Source of the DNA: Platerodrilus igneus
Taxonomy: Eukaryota > Arthropoda > Insecta > Coleoptera > Lycidae
DNA: 64,000 nucleotides
Reading direction: 5' to 3'
Assembly (NCBI GenBank): GCA_036346225.1
Contig: JARFIW010000942.1
Span: forward strand, 2,563,001 to 2,627,000
The position numbers and the translations under genes were made by a program. Shown one piece after another: positions 1-10,973 of this stretch (position 1 is the stretch's first letter; each line of letters opens with the position of its first letter). The notes under the pieces were generated by a model. That model ran no database searches, was not told the origin of the DNA, and saw only the letters and a program-made list of their open reading frames with translations.

Positions 1-147
1 CAAATGCAATCTAAGTGTGGGCGGCGTCTGAAAGCATATAGGCTTGGCTTGATTATTTGTTTAATAAGTATAAGCAAAAGTAATTATAAGTTTCATAAAT
101 ACAAAAAAATAAAAAGGAAATACTTAAAATTGAATGATTTTAACAGT

Positions 148-362
148 TTGAAGCAGTTCGGAAGTCTTCGGTAATCTTCGAGTCTTCGGTAGTCTTCGGA
201 ACTCTTCGGAAGGCTTTGGAATTTGCTTGTGAATCTGAGTAGGAACTTGAATAACTGTAATTAGAAAATATTTATAGTTTGAAGATGTCTAGACGTCTTC
301 GGCGGTCTTCGGAAGGCTTCGTGTTGTACTTGTGGGACAACTTTGAGTTACAAAGAATTATG
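148..362. repeat. Degenerate 'gtcttcgg' tandem repeat, left flank
   Basis: The motif 'gtcttcgg' or 'tcttcggaaggcttcg' recurs many times, with a longer unit of roughly 130 bp (a run of 'tcttcgg' motifs, then 'cttgtgaa...', then 'aatatttatagtttgaag'). The same unit resumes just right of the gypsy element at 10575. The LTR element therefore interrupted a pre-existing tandem or satellite-like repeat. Nothing recognisable is seen in 1-147. Confidence 0.7.
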
Positions 363-366
363 ATAT
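363..366. repeat. Target-site duplication of the gypsy element, left copy
   Basis: The four bases atat directly precede the 5' LTR and are repeated immediately after the 3' LTR at 10540-10543. A 4-bp duplication fits gypsy-family integrases. The sequence is low complexity, so the match alone is weak. It is convincing because it falls exactly at both TG/CA ends. Confidence 0.7.
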
Positions 367-2257
367 TGTAACAATTTTATTTTTGCAGTAGGAGAATCCA
401 TTCATTAAACGTACAATGAATAGTAAAATACCTTTATTAATTAAAATAAATATTCAAGTAACAATCAAACTTTTATAGTATTATAATATCAAGGATTATT
501 AGTCGAGTTGTTTCCGAGTTCGGTGTAATTTCACAGCCACTGGCGCGCGCGTGAGAGGTTCGAGAACTAAAATCCGGAACCTCCCACCATACAAGAAAGC
601 AGCGAGCGCACTCGTCGATAGTTAAAAGTAGCGTCAAGATGCATTCTAAGAGAATGGCGAGTGACCTCCGAGTCGCTCTATGTTTGTGAAACACTTCCTG
701 AGTAACGGTTAGTACCTAATCCACATTTTGTATATTCGTTGTCATATTAGCTAATTTACAAAATTTATTTAGCGCAACGACCCATTTGAACTCGCAACGA
801 CCCATTTGAACTCGCAACGACCCATTTGAACTCGCAACGAGAAATTAGAAAACTGCATGGATAACGTATATATCGCACACCACGTCGAAAATCGCAACTG
901 TAAAATTTGAGACAACATGATCCCTTTGAAGTTACAATTTAGAAAGCTTAATTTGTTGGCTACGCAATGAAAAATTATTTTAGTAAATAAATTTAGACAA
1001 CGGAAGATTACGTTACAAAGTAATGCTGCCGTGATCCAAGTAAGGAACCCGCTTTGCTCCTACACCTGTGTTAAAGCATGGAAAGCAAGTATAATTAGTT
1101 GCTGTTCCCGCACTGCGAGGTAATTTCCATTACATCAAGGGACAACTGCTGCTCTTGGGTTCGTAATAGAATTAAGATTTCTGAGTACTTTCCTTCTGAA
1201 AGTACATTATTTCATTTTGTTTGTTAGACGTACAAAATTGTTATTCAGTTTACCTGTAAATAAGCTGGTTTTCCCCAGTATTAAATTTGCTTTCACTTAG
1301 CTTCGTAAATACGTGATCACACGTGGCTTCAACGTAATTTAACAGCTGCTATTACATCACCTGTTTGTTTGTTCACTATTGTCAACAATTGCCCAATGGC
1401 TAACACATGTTTAGCATTTTAGTACAACCACTATTGATAACATTAGAGAATATCTTGGTGATTATTTTGACTTCAAACTAAATTTAAGTTTGTTAACCTA
1501 AAGAGAAAATTTCGTATATTCATTTGTAAATGACTCACACAGATCTGATTGGGTTATAAAGAAACTCTAGCATTTTTAGTTACATAGAATTATAAAATAT
1601 TTGAGTAAGGATTAGTTGATAACCTTTACTACCAGTTTTGCAAGTACTTCAAATTTTTATTTTTATTTAATTACAATGATACTTTATTTACTGAAACCAA
1701 GAAAATTCTTATTAGTAAATTAATATTCTTCATTTAAAGTTTTTATTCTGATCTAGTCTGATCAGACTTGGTAAACAAAAAGCAATAAGAACTAAAATTT
1801 TATGATCCCATTATGCAGAAAATATTCTCTATACTTTTAGGTATACTTGAGGGACGCAAATAGTGTTCCCATTTTTATGTGACTTAATTATTATTCTTTC
1901 TTACAGGAACAGCGTCTTATTCTGTTAAGACAAGTTTGTGTATCAACGAAGGCGATCTCTTTTTGGGTCTCCAAGTCCGCCCTTAAAAAATAGCTATGCC
2001 CTAAAATAAATCAATTTGGACTTGGTGGCGCCTGTTTGTTTTTTTGTTAAGTGTAACCCTCCATAGATTTCGACTTACCCCCATTGCTCATAGCTCTACC
2101 CAAGGAATAGACCCTAGTTACGTCGGAAGACTTTGTTTTGCTGACCCCAACTTCTAGAGTCAGATGTATGTATTAAGAAGAGAGCATTAGTTAAGCTCAA
2201 TTTAGGAAAGAATGTGACCGTTTGGGGTTAGCGATCAAGAAAATATAATACGTTTCA
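367..2257 (+). repeat. 5' LTR (1891 bp)
   Basis: Starts TGTAACAATT and ends CGTTTCA; repeated at 8650-10539. By eye the copies differ by three substitutions (near 959, 1112 and 2253) and roughly seven single-base indels, mostly in runs of one base (for example 1171-1181 and the T run near 2040). At 1.9 kb the LTR is long for the group. It holds a 20-bp tandem repeat at 773-840. It also carries a 73-codon antisense ORF (473-694), present unchanged in the other LTR; near-identity of the LTRs explains that, so it is not evidence of a gene. Confidence 0.95.
773..840. repeat. 20-bp tandem repeat inside 5' LTR
   Basis: Three perfect head-to-tail copies of a 20-bp unit containing 'cgcaacgacccatttgaact', with a partial copy of the 'cgcaacga' part at the left edge. 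The same three copies occur at 9056-9123 in the 3' LTR. A short perfect array in an LTR often contains binding sites for a transcription factor; no factor is identified here. Confidence 0.9.
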
Positions 2258-2258
2258 C

Positions 2259-2278
2259 TAGCGCCCAACGCTTGGGGC
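2259..2278 (+). promoter_or_regulatory. Primer-binding site of the gypsy element
   Basis: One base after the LTR end comes a sequence starting TAGCGCCCAACG. The usual start would be TGG (complement of the CCA tail of a tRNA), so one base is changed. The 'GCGCCC' core is shared with the primer-binding sites proposed at 42835 and 34177. The tRNA was not identified. Confidence 0.6.
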
Positions 2279-2575
2279 TTCGAAATTTGTTTGATCAAAA
2301 TTTATTTGGGGCTCGAAATTTGTTTGTTCAACGAGTAATTTGTTGAAATTCGTTCGTTCATAATTTAATTTAGCTCGAAAGTTGTTTGTTCATAATTTGA
2401 TTTACCTTAAAATTTATTTGTTAAAAATTAATTTGCTTCGAAATTTATTTGTTCTAAATTTAATTTGATTCGAAGTTTGTTAGCTCTAAATTTATTTTCC
2501 TTTGAAGTCCATTTGTCCAAAAATTATTTTGCTCCGAAATTTGTTTGCTTAAGGTTTATTTGACACTTAGATTTG
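2277..2575. repeat. Degenerate 31-33 bp tandem repeat in the gypsy leader
   Basis: About nine imperfect copies of a unit of the form 'gctcgaaatttgtttgttc' plus 'ataatttaattt' fill the leader between primer-binding site and gag. Each copy keeps a (c/t)gaa(a/g)ttt core followed by a t/a-rich tail. The position matches that of the insulator array in Drosophila gypsy, but the motif is different, so any insulator or packaging role is only an analogy. Confidence 0.8.
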
Positions 2576-2826
2576 TTTGTTTGCTTTTGATAAAAGATTG
2601 GTTGTAACGGTAATCCCCATACACTCAATTCGTTAATTTGGTCAAATTTACTTTTGACTTTAGTTCTGTTTTGACCCTTAAATTTTTTGATATTGTTTTG
2701 GCAAAAATAATTTTACCAAAAACATTTTTGATTTTTACCTTTAGTAGTACGAATTTGTTTTGATAGCTTTTGTAAGATTCGGATTAGTTAGATTTATCGG
2801 TTTGATTCCATTAGGTTGTAGTAACC

Positions 2827-4196
2827 ATGTCGGAAAAATTCCAAATTGTTTGTCTACATAAAGAAGAATTGGAGTATGAACTAAGAATCAGAGGAGTGGT
2901 AAGTGAGAGGCCAGTGTTGGAGAAACGGAAAATTTTAGGTAGATTGTTAGCTAAAGAAATAGATAAGCCTGGTTGTTTGGTTGACCTTTCGTGTTATGAA
3001 GTAGATTTTGCAACGGAAAGTAAAGAAATTTCAGTTTCAGTCGAGTCAGTTCGTAATATTGTGTCCGAGTTTGAGGGCGACTCATCAGACTCAATTTTTA
3101 GAAGAGCTTGTTCAAGGATAAACCACCTTTCTGGACGAGCTAAGCGTATGAAAATCCTTCAATAAATCCCGATGAAGCAATTAAGTTTAGAAATGAGACC
3201 GTAGCAACGATATTAACTCTTGAAGCTGAGTTGTACGATAAAATCAATAAAAGTACAGAGTCCACCTATTTAGATCGGTCCGTTGTAGTATCTCCTTTAG
3301 TTAGTGCACCTATCCATTCGACTTCGTATGTAACACCTTCAGTACCTATAGGTTCATGGCCTGTAAAATTCTCAGGTGACCCCAAACAACTACATTCATT
3401 TTAGATAGAGTTAGTGATTTAGCACAATCTCGTAAGGTATCCGAAGCTGACTTATTTGGATCAGCATGTGAACTTTTGTGGGTGACGCTTTGGTTTGGTT
3501 TAGAACAGTGAAAAATTCTTTGCGAGACTGGAACTCCTTGTTAGAACGTTTAAGGAAGATTTTCTACCTGGTTCTTCGGATGATGACATTTGGGAAAAGA
3601 TCAGAAATCGTCGTCAAGGTAAAGACGAAAGGATTATTTTATTTGTCGCGCATATGCAAACCCTCTTTAGTAGACTGACCAACGAGCCAGCAGAAGTTAC
3701 TAAAGTTAAAATGATTAGAAGAAATTTGGTTCCTGAATATATTTCGGCACTTGCATTGTCGGACATTCAAGATTTGTCGACCCCAGTAAATTTGTGTAAA
3801 AGGTTAGAAGAAGCTTCTTTGATGAAACTAAACTCGGTTTTGGCGTCTTCTAATAAACCTAATAAGATTTGCAACCCCTCTAAGCACCCATATGAGAACA
3901 AACATCCTGGGTTGAATGAGAAAGTTTATGCTGTTAAGAGTAGGGTGTTTCAGAATAAATTAGTCAATCCTCAAGTAACAGTAGCGGATAAGAGCTCTTT
4001 AGAGTCCTCGGTTTGTAATTCCTTTAGTCCCGATAAGAGGAATCATTTTGTTTGTTGGAATTGCTCCGTAGTGGACATTGGTTTAGAGATTGTAGAGCAA
4101 CAAAAAAAATTTTTTGTTTTGGATGTGGTCGAAAAGGCGTTAAGGCAACGTCATGTCCACATTGTTCAAAAAACCAGTAAGGCGGCAGGTACATAG
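2827..4196 (+). pseudogene. gag: gypsy gag, frameshifted
   Basis: The structural polyprotein that forms the retrotransposon particle. The ATG at 2827 opens 112 codons. The N-terminus has the 'KEELEYELRIRG' pattern that recurs at 43249 ('KTELQYELSSRG') in another gypsy gag here, a SAP-like helical start. The reading frame shifts near 3150, 3400 and 3530, and resumes as 180 codons at 3654-4196. Near 4040-4180 two cysteine clusters are visible across a further frameshift: CWNC followed by a shifted H/C pair, and CFGCG...C. These are CCHC zinc-knuckle remnants that would bind RNA. The second knuckle lacks the usual histidine. Clearly gag by position and knuckles; not functional as written. Confidence 0.85.
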
Positions 4197-4755
4197 TGGT
4201 CGGTATCCTGTTCCGCGTCATAAGGCTACAGTTATGATTTGTAAACAAGAAAAATACTTTAGTAAAGACGAGTGGTCGAGATGGCTTACAGTTGTTAAAA
4301 ATTTTTGTCAGGACTCTTCGAAGCCTAAGAATAATACTCTGTTCATTGAGAAGCAGTGTGATAATCGACCCTACATTATGGTGAAATTAATAGATAGAGA
4401 CATTACCGGTCTTCTGGATTCGGGATGCACTACCTCAGTAGTAGGATCCTTAGCACTTTCAATTGTTAGAGAATTAGACTTGAAAATTTTAGTTCAGCAA
4501 AACAGGTATCACTACAGCTGATGGTTCAATAAAGTCTGTTGTAGGCTCAGTAGATTTGCCAATTTGTATAGGTAATGATTGCCGCATCCTTAATGCATTA
4601 GTGGTTCCGTCCCTACCGCATACATTTATTTTCGGTAGTGACTTTGCAAAATTATTTGGTGTAGTTGCTGACTTTAGAAGTAATAATTGGTTTATCCAAA
4701 GCAATGTTGGGAACGACATAGGGTATATAGGTCCGTCTTCCATCCCTTTGAACAC
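4153..4755 (+). pseudogene. gypsy protease (retropepsin) region of pol
   Basis: Overlaps the end of gag in another frame, as is common for gypsy elements. The aspartic protease signature LLDSGCTTSVVG (DSG form rather than DTG) is at about 4411-4446. The frame breaks near 4500 and resumes with 'FIFGSDFAKLFGV' (about 4625-4665), the second conserved retropepsin block. The enzyme would cut the Gag-Pol polyprotein inside the particle. Confidence 0.85.
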
Positions 4756-4759
4756 TGAA

Positions 4760-6435
4760 GATTCTTTATGTGGTTTACATGACCTCTCAGATGCTCAAAG
4801 TGCGCAAGCACAAGAGTTAATAAATTCATTTAGTGAGATTAGCAGCGACGATAGATTAGGACGAACTCACCTAATCGAATTGGACATAGACACAGGCAAT
4901 GCCAAACCCTTCCACAAGAAACCATATGTCATGTCACCATATATGGGTAAGATATTGAATGAGGAATTGGACGACATGCTTAGACTTAAAGTTATAGAAC
5001 CGTGTACTAGTCCGTGGTCCTCTCCAGTTTTGTTGGTTAAGAAGGCAGATGGAGAATATCGCTTCTGTTTTGATGGTAGAACCCTGAACGACTTAACTGT
5101 TCATGATTCGTACCCCCTTGCGAACGTAGATAGAATTCTCAATATGTTGAGAGGTGCGAACTACATTTCGTCTCTGGATTTGAGAAAATCGTTTTGGCAA
5201 ATCCTCTTAGTGAATCGTCTAAGGATAAGACTGCCTTCAGTGTTATCTCACGAGGACAATATAGATTTACATGCATGCCATTTGGGTTGAAGAATGCTGC
5301 GCAGACGCAACAGCGTTTAGTAGATGCAATTTTTGGTCCACGTTTTGAACCCCATGTATTTTGCTATTTGGACGACATAATATTATGTTCGTCATCTTTT
5401 GAAGATCATCTAAAGTTATTAGTAGAGGTTAAGCAACGTTTAAAAGAAGCTAACCTTACCATAAATATAAGTAAATGTGAATTTTTAAAAACACTTAAAT
5501 TTTTGGGTTATATAGTAGGTTCGAACTCACTTCGTACAGATCCCGATAAGGTGTCGGCGATGGTTAACTTTCCCCGTCCGAAAACCACAACGGAAATTAA
5601 AAGGTTTATAGGAATGTGCAGCTGGTACAGGCGCTTTATAAAGAATTTTTCGTCTTTAGTTTCGCCTATTAATGACCTCATTAAAAGTAAGAAAAAAGGT
5701 CAAACTGTAAACTGGAGTGCGGAAGCAGAAAATTCATTTGTGCTAATCAAGCAAGCATTAGTTTCTGCACCTCTTCTTTCGCAGCCAGACTACTCGGCAC
5801 CCTTTATCGTTGAGTGTGACGCAAGCAACACTGGGTTAGGAGCTGTGTTGATTCAGAATGTAAACAGAGAAGAGCGTGTAATTTCGTACGCAAGCAAAAC
5901 CCTGAGCCGTACTGAGCGCAATTATTCCACCACTGAAAGAGAGTGTTTAGCGGTTATTTTCGCAATTGAGAAATTTCGTCCGTGGGTAGAAGGAGTTCGA
6001 TTCACCGTTGTCACCGATCATTTTTCGTTACTTTGGTTGAGTAATCTTCAGAATCCAACTGGAAAACTCGCCAGATGGTCAGTTCGATTAAGGCAACACT
6101 CATTTGATTTGGTGCATAGAAAAGGAAAGTTCAATATAGTTCCAGATTGTCTTAGTCGTGGTGTTCCTTTAGAAAATCCAGAAGTTAACTTAGTAGAGAT
6201 TAAACTTGATGCAGTAGACTTGTGGTATGAGTCTTTGAGAAAGAAAATTTTGTTGTCACCGAAAAGCTACCCACAATGGAAAGTAGAAGATGGGTTTATT
6301 TATAAGTTTATACCTTCCTTATTACCGCATTCGGCGAATGTTGTAGAGTGGAAATATTTGGTGCCAAAGTCTCAGCGCGTAGATGTCATTAAATCATGTC
6401 ATGACCCCCTTCAGCAGGACATTTTGGTTCCTTAA
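4760..6435 (+). pseudogene. gypsy reverse transcriptase and RNase H
   Basis: Two reading frames overlap near 5200 and together cover the domain. The first carries the N-terminal RT blocks (WSSPVLLVKKADG, RFCFDGRTLN, ISSLDLRKSFWQI). The second (5194-6435, 413 codons) holds CMPFGLKNA, the catalytic YLDDI box (about 5367-5381), the thumb and the 'IKRFIGMCSWYRRFI' connection. RNase H follows with ECDAS, TTERE and TDH at the three acidic positions. A single indel near 5200-5220 separates the halves. The zinc-binding start of integrase begins at the 3' end. Confidence 0.93.
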
Positions 6436-7472
6436 AACTTTGTCTCGAGTCCAAGAATTGTATTATTGGCCAAAGATGATCTTTGACGTACGTAAATTTT
6501 GTAGGAAATGTTTGATTTGTGGTGCTCAAAACCACCCAATAGAGGTCCCCTTGGAATGATGGGAAAGGAGAAAGAAGTTGGACTACCATTCCAAACCATT
6601 GCATTAGATTTGATGGGTCCGTTTCCTCGTTCCAAACGCGGACATAAATGGCTCTTAGTTGTTGGTGATTGGTTCTCGAAGTATTCGATTTTGCAACCTT
6701 TACGTAGTGCTACCGCACATTTGATCGAGAAGTTTTGGAAGAAAAGGTATTTCTTGTCTACGGAGTACCACAATTTGTTATTTGTGATAATGGTCCACAA
6801 TTAGTTGGACGTATTTTAAAGCTTTGTGTGCAAGGTACGAAATTCAAAAATTTGGTATAACGCTGTTTATGCTCCCCAATGCAATTTTGTGGAAAGAATC
6901 AATAAGACAGTTGGTACAGCAATCCGTACATACGTAGAAGAACATGATACGTGGGATGTTGAGATATCAAAGATCCAATACGCGATCAACTCAGCAAAAC
7001 ATGAGTCCACCAACTATTCACCAAATTTTTAGTTTTTGGTCGTCAGGTACCTTTAAGTGGAAAAGCTTATAAGGATAATTTTATACCTGGTGAGGATGTT
7101 GATGTCGTCTCCAGTAGTAGACCTTCTTATGTTTTGGATCGTCAACTTTTGTTTGATATTTTGGAAGTGTCCGTGAAAATTTGCATGTAGCTTATCAACG
7201 TTCGTGTAAACGCTACAATCTTCGGAGAAGAGACATTTCATTCGAGTCGGAGAGTATGTTTGGAGAACTAATAAGGTCCTCTCGAGTGCTAGTGATAAAT
7301 TTTCCGCTAAGTTAGCTCCTAAGTTCGTTATGAGTAAAATTCGGAAAAAACATTCCAGTTTAGTATATGAGTTAGAAAACGAAGATGGAACAAGAGCAGG
7401 AAATGACACATAAAGGACTTGAAACCAATTGGAGTATCAGATCCAAATGAAAATGATGATTTTGACGATTAA
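6376..7472 (+). pseudogene. gypsy integrase, frameshifted
   Basis: The zinc-binding region starts with 'CHDP' (about 6395) and ends with the 'CLICG' type pair near 6508. The first catalytic Asp lies in LDLMGPFPRSK (about 6607). The second, in a 'DNG' block, is in another frame near 6787. The Glu is in FVERINKT (about 6885-6908). The C-terminus ends with 'KDLKPIGV' and a stop at 7470-7472, matching the end of the minus-strand gypsy pol at 28611 ('KDLKPFSA'). At least four frames are used, so the copy is broken as written. Confidence 0.88.
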
Positions 7473-8636
7473 TTCCGGTCCGGTCATCTCTTTGATATTA
7501 AGTAATGACGTAGTGGTCTGTTTTGTTTTGTTCCAATTCTTGATCTAGTGTCGGTCCACTAATATTGAGTATTTTGTTTGAGGAGTGAAATAAGTGGTTT
7601 GAGATTTTGTAAGTTTTGTAAGTTGAGGTGTGCCTTGGTGCACGCTGGTCGTTTTGCTCGCGCGTTGCTCGGAGATGTGTTTGGAGGATGTCTTTGACAG
7701 ATATCCTTACAATGTAGAAGTAGGTGGGCTATTTAACTATTGGTCCTGATTTCTACATGTCAAGGTGGAGAGAATGAATTGTTCTTTCCTTGTTCCTTTT
7801 GACCGTTAGAAGTTCTTAGATTTGATAAGGTCAAAGTTGACTTGGTGATTTTCACCGTTTGGTCCATCACTAATGAGATCAGTTGTTCGTTAGCAATTAG
7901 TGATAGGATGATCAGTAGGGTGTAGGATTCTACAACCCTAACTGGGTTATTTTGGGTTTGAAATTTGATGAGTAACCTGATGGTTAGGTTACCTTTGTTT
8001 TGATTATCTCTTTGTAATAAAGTGATAATATTTTGTATTTGAATTTGTTAAGTAACCGTATGGTCAGGTTACCTTCGTTTTGATTATCTCTTTGTAATAA
8101 AGTGATAATACTTTGTATTTGAATTTGATAAGTAACCTTTTGATTAGGTCACTTTTGTTTTGGTTATCACCTTATAGTGATGATATTTTGAATGGTAATG
8201 CTGTTCTGATGAGGAAGCATTCCTGTTTTTTTTGTAAATAGAGCTAAATGAGCTCCTGGAAGTGAAGTTTTTTGAAATTAGAAGTAAATTGTAAGTGTTT
8301 GATTTTAGGTCAGAAATATTAGCCTTATTAGAAGTAGGAATCTCAAGTCAAGAAATTTTGTAAATTTAAATTCTTTTGTCCCGTGGAGTGTTTGACTCTC
8401 TAATTTGACCCTCCCAATTTTGATTATTACCGATTGTGACTCCCCGATTTTGTCTCCCGATGGACGTCAGGTACACGTAGTTACCAACACACTCTCAATT
8501 ATAAATGAAGGTCCCCCATTTGAGTAAATTTATAAAATTGCATAGTTGGTTAGGAAGATAGGAAAGGCTAGTATTGTTGTAAAAAAATTTTTTGTATTAG
8601 TTATATTTGAAGTTTTTAAGAAAAATTTTTTCTCTT
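7473..8636 (+). other. Non-coding gap between gypsy pol and 3' LTR
   Basis: About 1.16 kb with no ORF of note and no envelope-like protein. It holds an 80-bp repeat (7971-8190). Length and position would suit an env gene that has been lost or was never present. Confidence 0.6.
7971..8190. repeat. 80-bp tandem repeat, 2.8 copies
   Basis: Units start at 7971, 8051 and 8131. Each begins 'agtaacc', followed by 'ggt(t/c)aggttacctt' and then 'ttgattatctctttgtaata'. The first two copies are nearly identical and the third is diverged and shorter. Each unit contains the near-palindrome 'gtaacc...ggttac'. Confidence 0.85.
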
Positions 8637-8649
8637 AGGAAAGAGGTAG
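8637..8649 (+). promoter_or_regulatory. Polypurine tract of the gypsy element
   Basis: The purine-rich run 'aggaaagaggtag' (one T) ends exactly where the 3' LTR begins. This is the expected site for priming plus-strand DNA synthesis. Confidence 0.75.
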
Positions 8650-10539
8650 TGTAACAATTTTATTTTTGCAGTAGGAGAATCCATTCATTAAACGTACAAT
8701 GAATAGTAAAATACCTTTATTAATTAAAATAAATATTCAAGTAACAATCAAACTTTTATAGTATTATAATATCAAGGATTATTAGTCGAGTTGTTTCCGA
8801 GTTCGGTGTAATTTCACAGCCACTGGCGCGCGCGTGAGAGGTTCGAGAACTAAAATCCGGAACCTCCCACCATACAAGAAAGCAGCGAGCGCACTCGTCG
8901 ATAGTTAAAAGTAGCGTCAAGATGCATTCTAAGAGAATGGCGAGTGACCTCCGAGTCGCTCTATGTTTGTGAAACACTTCCTGAGTAACGGTTAGTACCT
9001 AATCCACATTTTGTATATTCGTTGTCATATTAGCTAATTTACAAAATTTATTTAGCGCAACGACCCATTTGAACTCGCAACGACCCATTTGAACTCGCAA
9101 CGACCCATTTGAACTCGCAACGAGAAATTAGAAAACTGCATGGATAACGTATATATCGCACACCACGTCGAAAATCGCAACTGTAAAATTTGAGACAACA
9201 TGATCCCTTTGAAGTTACAATTTAGAAAGCTTAATTTGTTGACTACGCAATGAAAAATTATTTTAGTAAATAAATTTAGACAACGGAAGATTACGTTACA
9301 AAGTAATGCTGCCGTGATCCAAGTAAGGAACCCGCTTTGCTCCTACACCTGTGTTAAAGCATGGAAAGCAAGTATAATTAGTTGCTGTTCCCGCGCTGCG
9401 AGGTAATTTCCATTACATCAAGGGACAACTGCTGCTCTTGGGTTCGTAATAGAATTAAGGATTTCCTGAGTACTTTCCTTCTGAAAGTACATTATTTCAT
9501 TTTGTTTGTTAGACGTACAAAATTGTTATTCAGTTTACCTGTAAATAAGCTGGTTTTCCCCAGTATTAAATTTGCTTTCACTTAGCTTCGTAAATACGTG
9601 ATCACACGTGGCTTCAACGTAATTTAACAGCTGCTATTACATCACCTGTTTGTTTGTTCACTATTGTCAACAATTGCCCAATGGCTAACACATGTTTAGC
9701 ATTTTAGTACAACCACTATTGATAACATTAGAGAATATCTTGGTGATTATTTTGACTTCAAACTAAATTTAAGTTTGTTAACCTAAAGAGAAAATTTCGT
9801 ATATTCATTTGTAAATGACTCACACAGATCTGATTGGGTTATAAAGAAACTCTAGCATTTTTAGTTACATAGAATTATAAAATATTTGAGTAAGGATTAG
9901 TTGATAACCTTTACTACCAGTTTTGCAAGTACTTCAAATTTTTATTTTATTTAATTACAATGATACTTTATTTACTGAAACCAAGAAAATTCTTATTAGT
10001 AAATTAATATTCTTCATTTAAAGTTTTTTATTCTGATCTAGTCTGATCAGACTTGGTAAACAAAAAGCAATAAGAACTAAAATTTTATGATCCCATTATG
10101 CAGAAAATATTCTCTATACTTTTTAGGTATACTTGAGGACGCAAATAGTGTTCCCATTTTTATGTGACTTAATTATTATTCTTTCTTACAGGAACAGCGT
10201 CTTATTCTGTTAAGACAAGTTTGTGTATCAACGAAGGCGATCTCTTTTTGGGTCTCCAAGTCCGCCCTTAAAAATAGCTATGCCCTAAAATAAATCAATT
10301 TGGACTTGGTGGCGCCTGTTTGTTTTTGTTAAGTGTAACCCTCCATAGATTTCGACTTACCCCCATTGCTCATAGCTCTACCCAAGGAATAGACCCTAGT
10401 TACGTCGGAAGACTTTGTTTTGCTGACCCCAACTTCTAGAGTCAGATGTATGTATTAAGAAGAGAGCATTAGTTAAGCTCAATTTAGGAAAGAATGTGAC
10501 CGTTTGGGGTTAGCGATCAAGAAAATATAATACGCTTCA
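8650..10539 (+). repeat. 3' LTR (1890 bp)
   Basis: Direct copy of 367-2257 ending CGCTTCA, followed by the second atat target copy. It contains the same three-copy 20-bp array at 9056-9123. The AATAAA-type and TATA-type motifs in this AT-rich sequence are too many to assign a polyadenylation site or promoter by eye. Confidence 0.95.
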
Positions 10540-10574
10540 ATATAAAATTAAAGACTATTAAGTAAACATATATA

Positions 10575-10830
10575 TAAGCATAGAATGGTTTAGAAGTCTT
10601 CGATTGTTTTCGGAAGGCTTCGGACTTTATTTGTGAGGCCCAGTAAGAACTTGAACAGCGATAGTTAAAAAATATTTACAGTTTGAAAAGATCCAGACGT
10701 CTTGGCGGTCTTCAGAACTTTTCGGAAGGCTTCGTGTTTTTCTTGTGAGACAATGTGAGGGTATGAAGAATTATAGTGTGGATGTATGTACAGCTTGGAG
10801 GGGTTCGGAGGTCTTCAGAACCCTTCGGAA
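10575..10830. repeat. Degenerate 'gtcttcgg' tandem repeat, right flank
   Basis: Continuation of the repeat seen at 148-362. 'gaagtcttcg', 'ttttcggaaggcttcgg', 'agtaagaacttgaac', 'aatatttacagtttgaa', 'agacgtctt' and 'cggaaggcttcgtg' occur in the same order as in the left flank. This shows the two flanks were one array before the gypsy insertion. Confidence 0.75.
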
Positions 10831-10850
10831 TGTGTCATGGTGGTGGTGCC

Positions 10851-10973
10851 TTAGGCCTCGTCGAGTGCGTCGCCGTTCAACTCTACGGGGGTGTCGTCCC
10901 GGTGGTAGAGTTGACAGACGCAATCACAATAACGACTTGTCGGAGAAGTATGTGCTACGTGCATTGACGTAGC
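10851..10973 (-). CDS. Small unexplained ORF, possible terminal exon
   Basis: On the minus strand a 40-codon open frame starts right after a polypyrimidine-plus-AG sequence (rc of 10974-10990) and ends with TAA at 10851-10853. It ends ...RDDTPVELNGDALDEA and contains the cysteine pattern CDCVC. It is markedly more GC-rich than its surroundings. The start of the frame ('ATSM') is also found in the related repeat at about 45111. It could be the last exon of an unrecognised gene, or a chance frame at the edge of an LTR-like repeat. I do not recognise the family. Confidence 0.25.
   Translation of the reverse strand, partial: ATSMHVAHTSPTSRYCDCVCQLYHRDDTPVELNGDALDEA

Larger units (their letters stand above)
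367..10539 (+). mobile_element. Ty3/gypsy LTR retrotransposon, complete with both LTRs
   Basis: A 10.17-kb element bounded by TG...CA direct LTRs (367-2257 and 8650-10539). It has a 4-bp target duplication (atat at 363-366 and 10540-10543), a primer-binding site just after the 5' LTR and a purine tract just before the 3' LTR. Internal order is gag, protease, RT, RNase H, integrase, the order of Ty3/gypsy rather than copia. No envelope-like ORF is visible in the 1.2 kb between pol and the 3' LTR. The coding part is broken by at least seven frameshifts, whereas the LTRs are almost identical, so insertion is recent. Either the copy was made in trans from a dead template, or many of the frameshifts are sequence errors. 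Confidence 0.95.

Noticed and set aside
473..694. 73-codon minus-strand ORF present identically in both LTRs (also 8756-8977)
   Set aside because: Identity follows from the LTRs being copies of each other. No domain, and no promoter or codon evidence.
773..840. CRISPR-like array
   Set aside because: Direct repeats without unique spacers, inside an LTR; the genome is eukaryotic.
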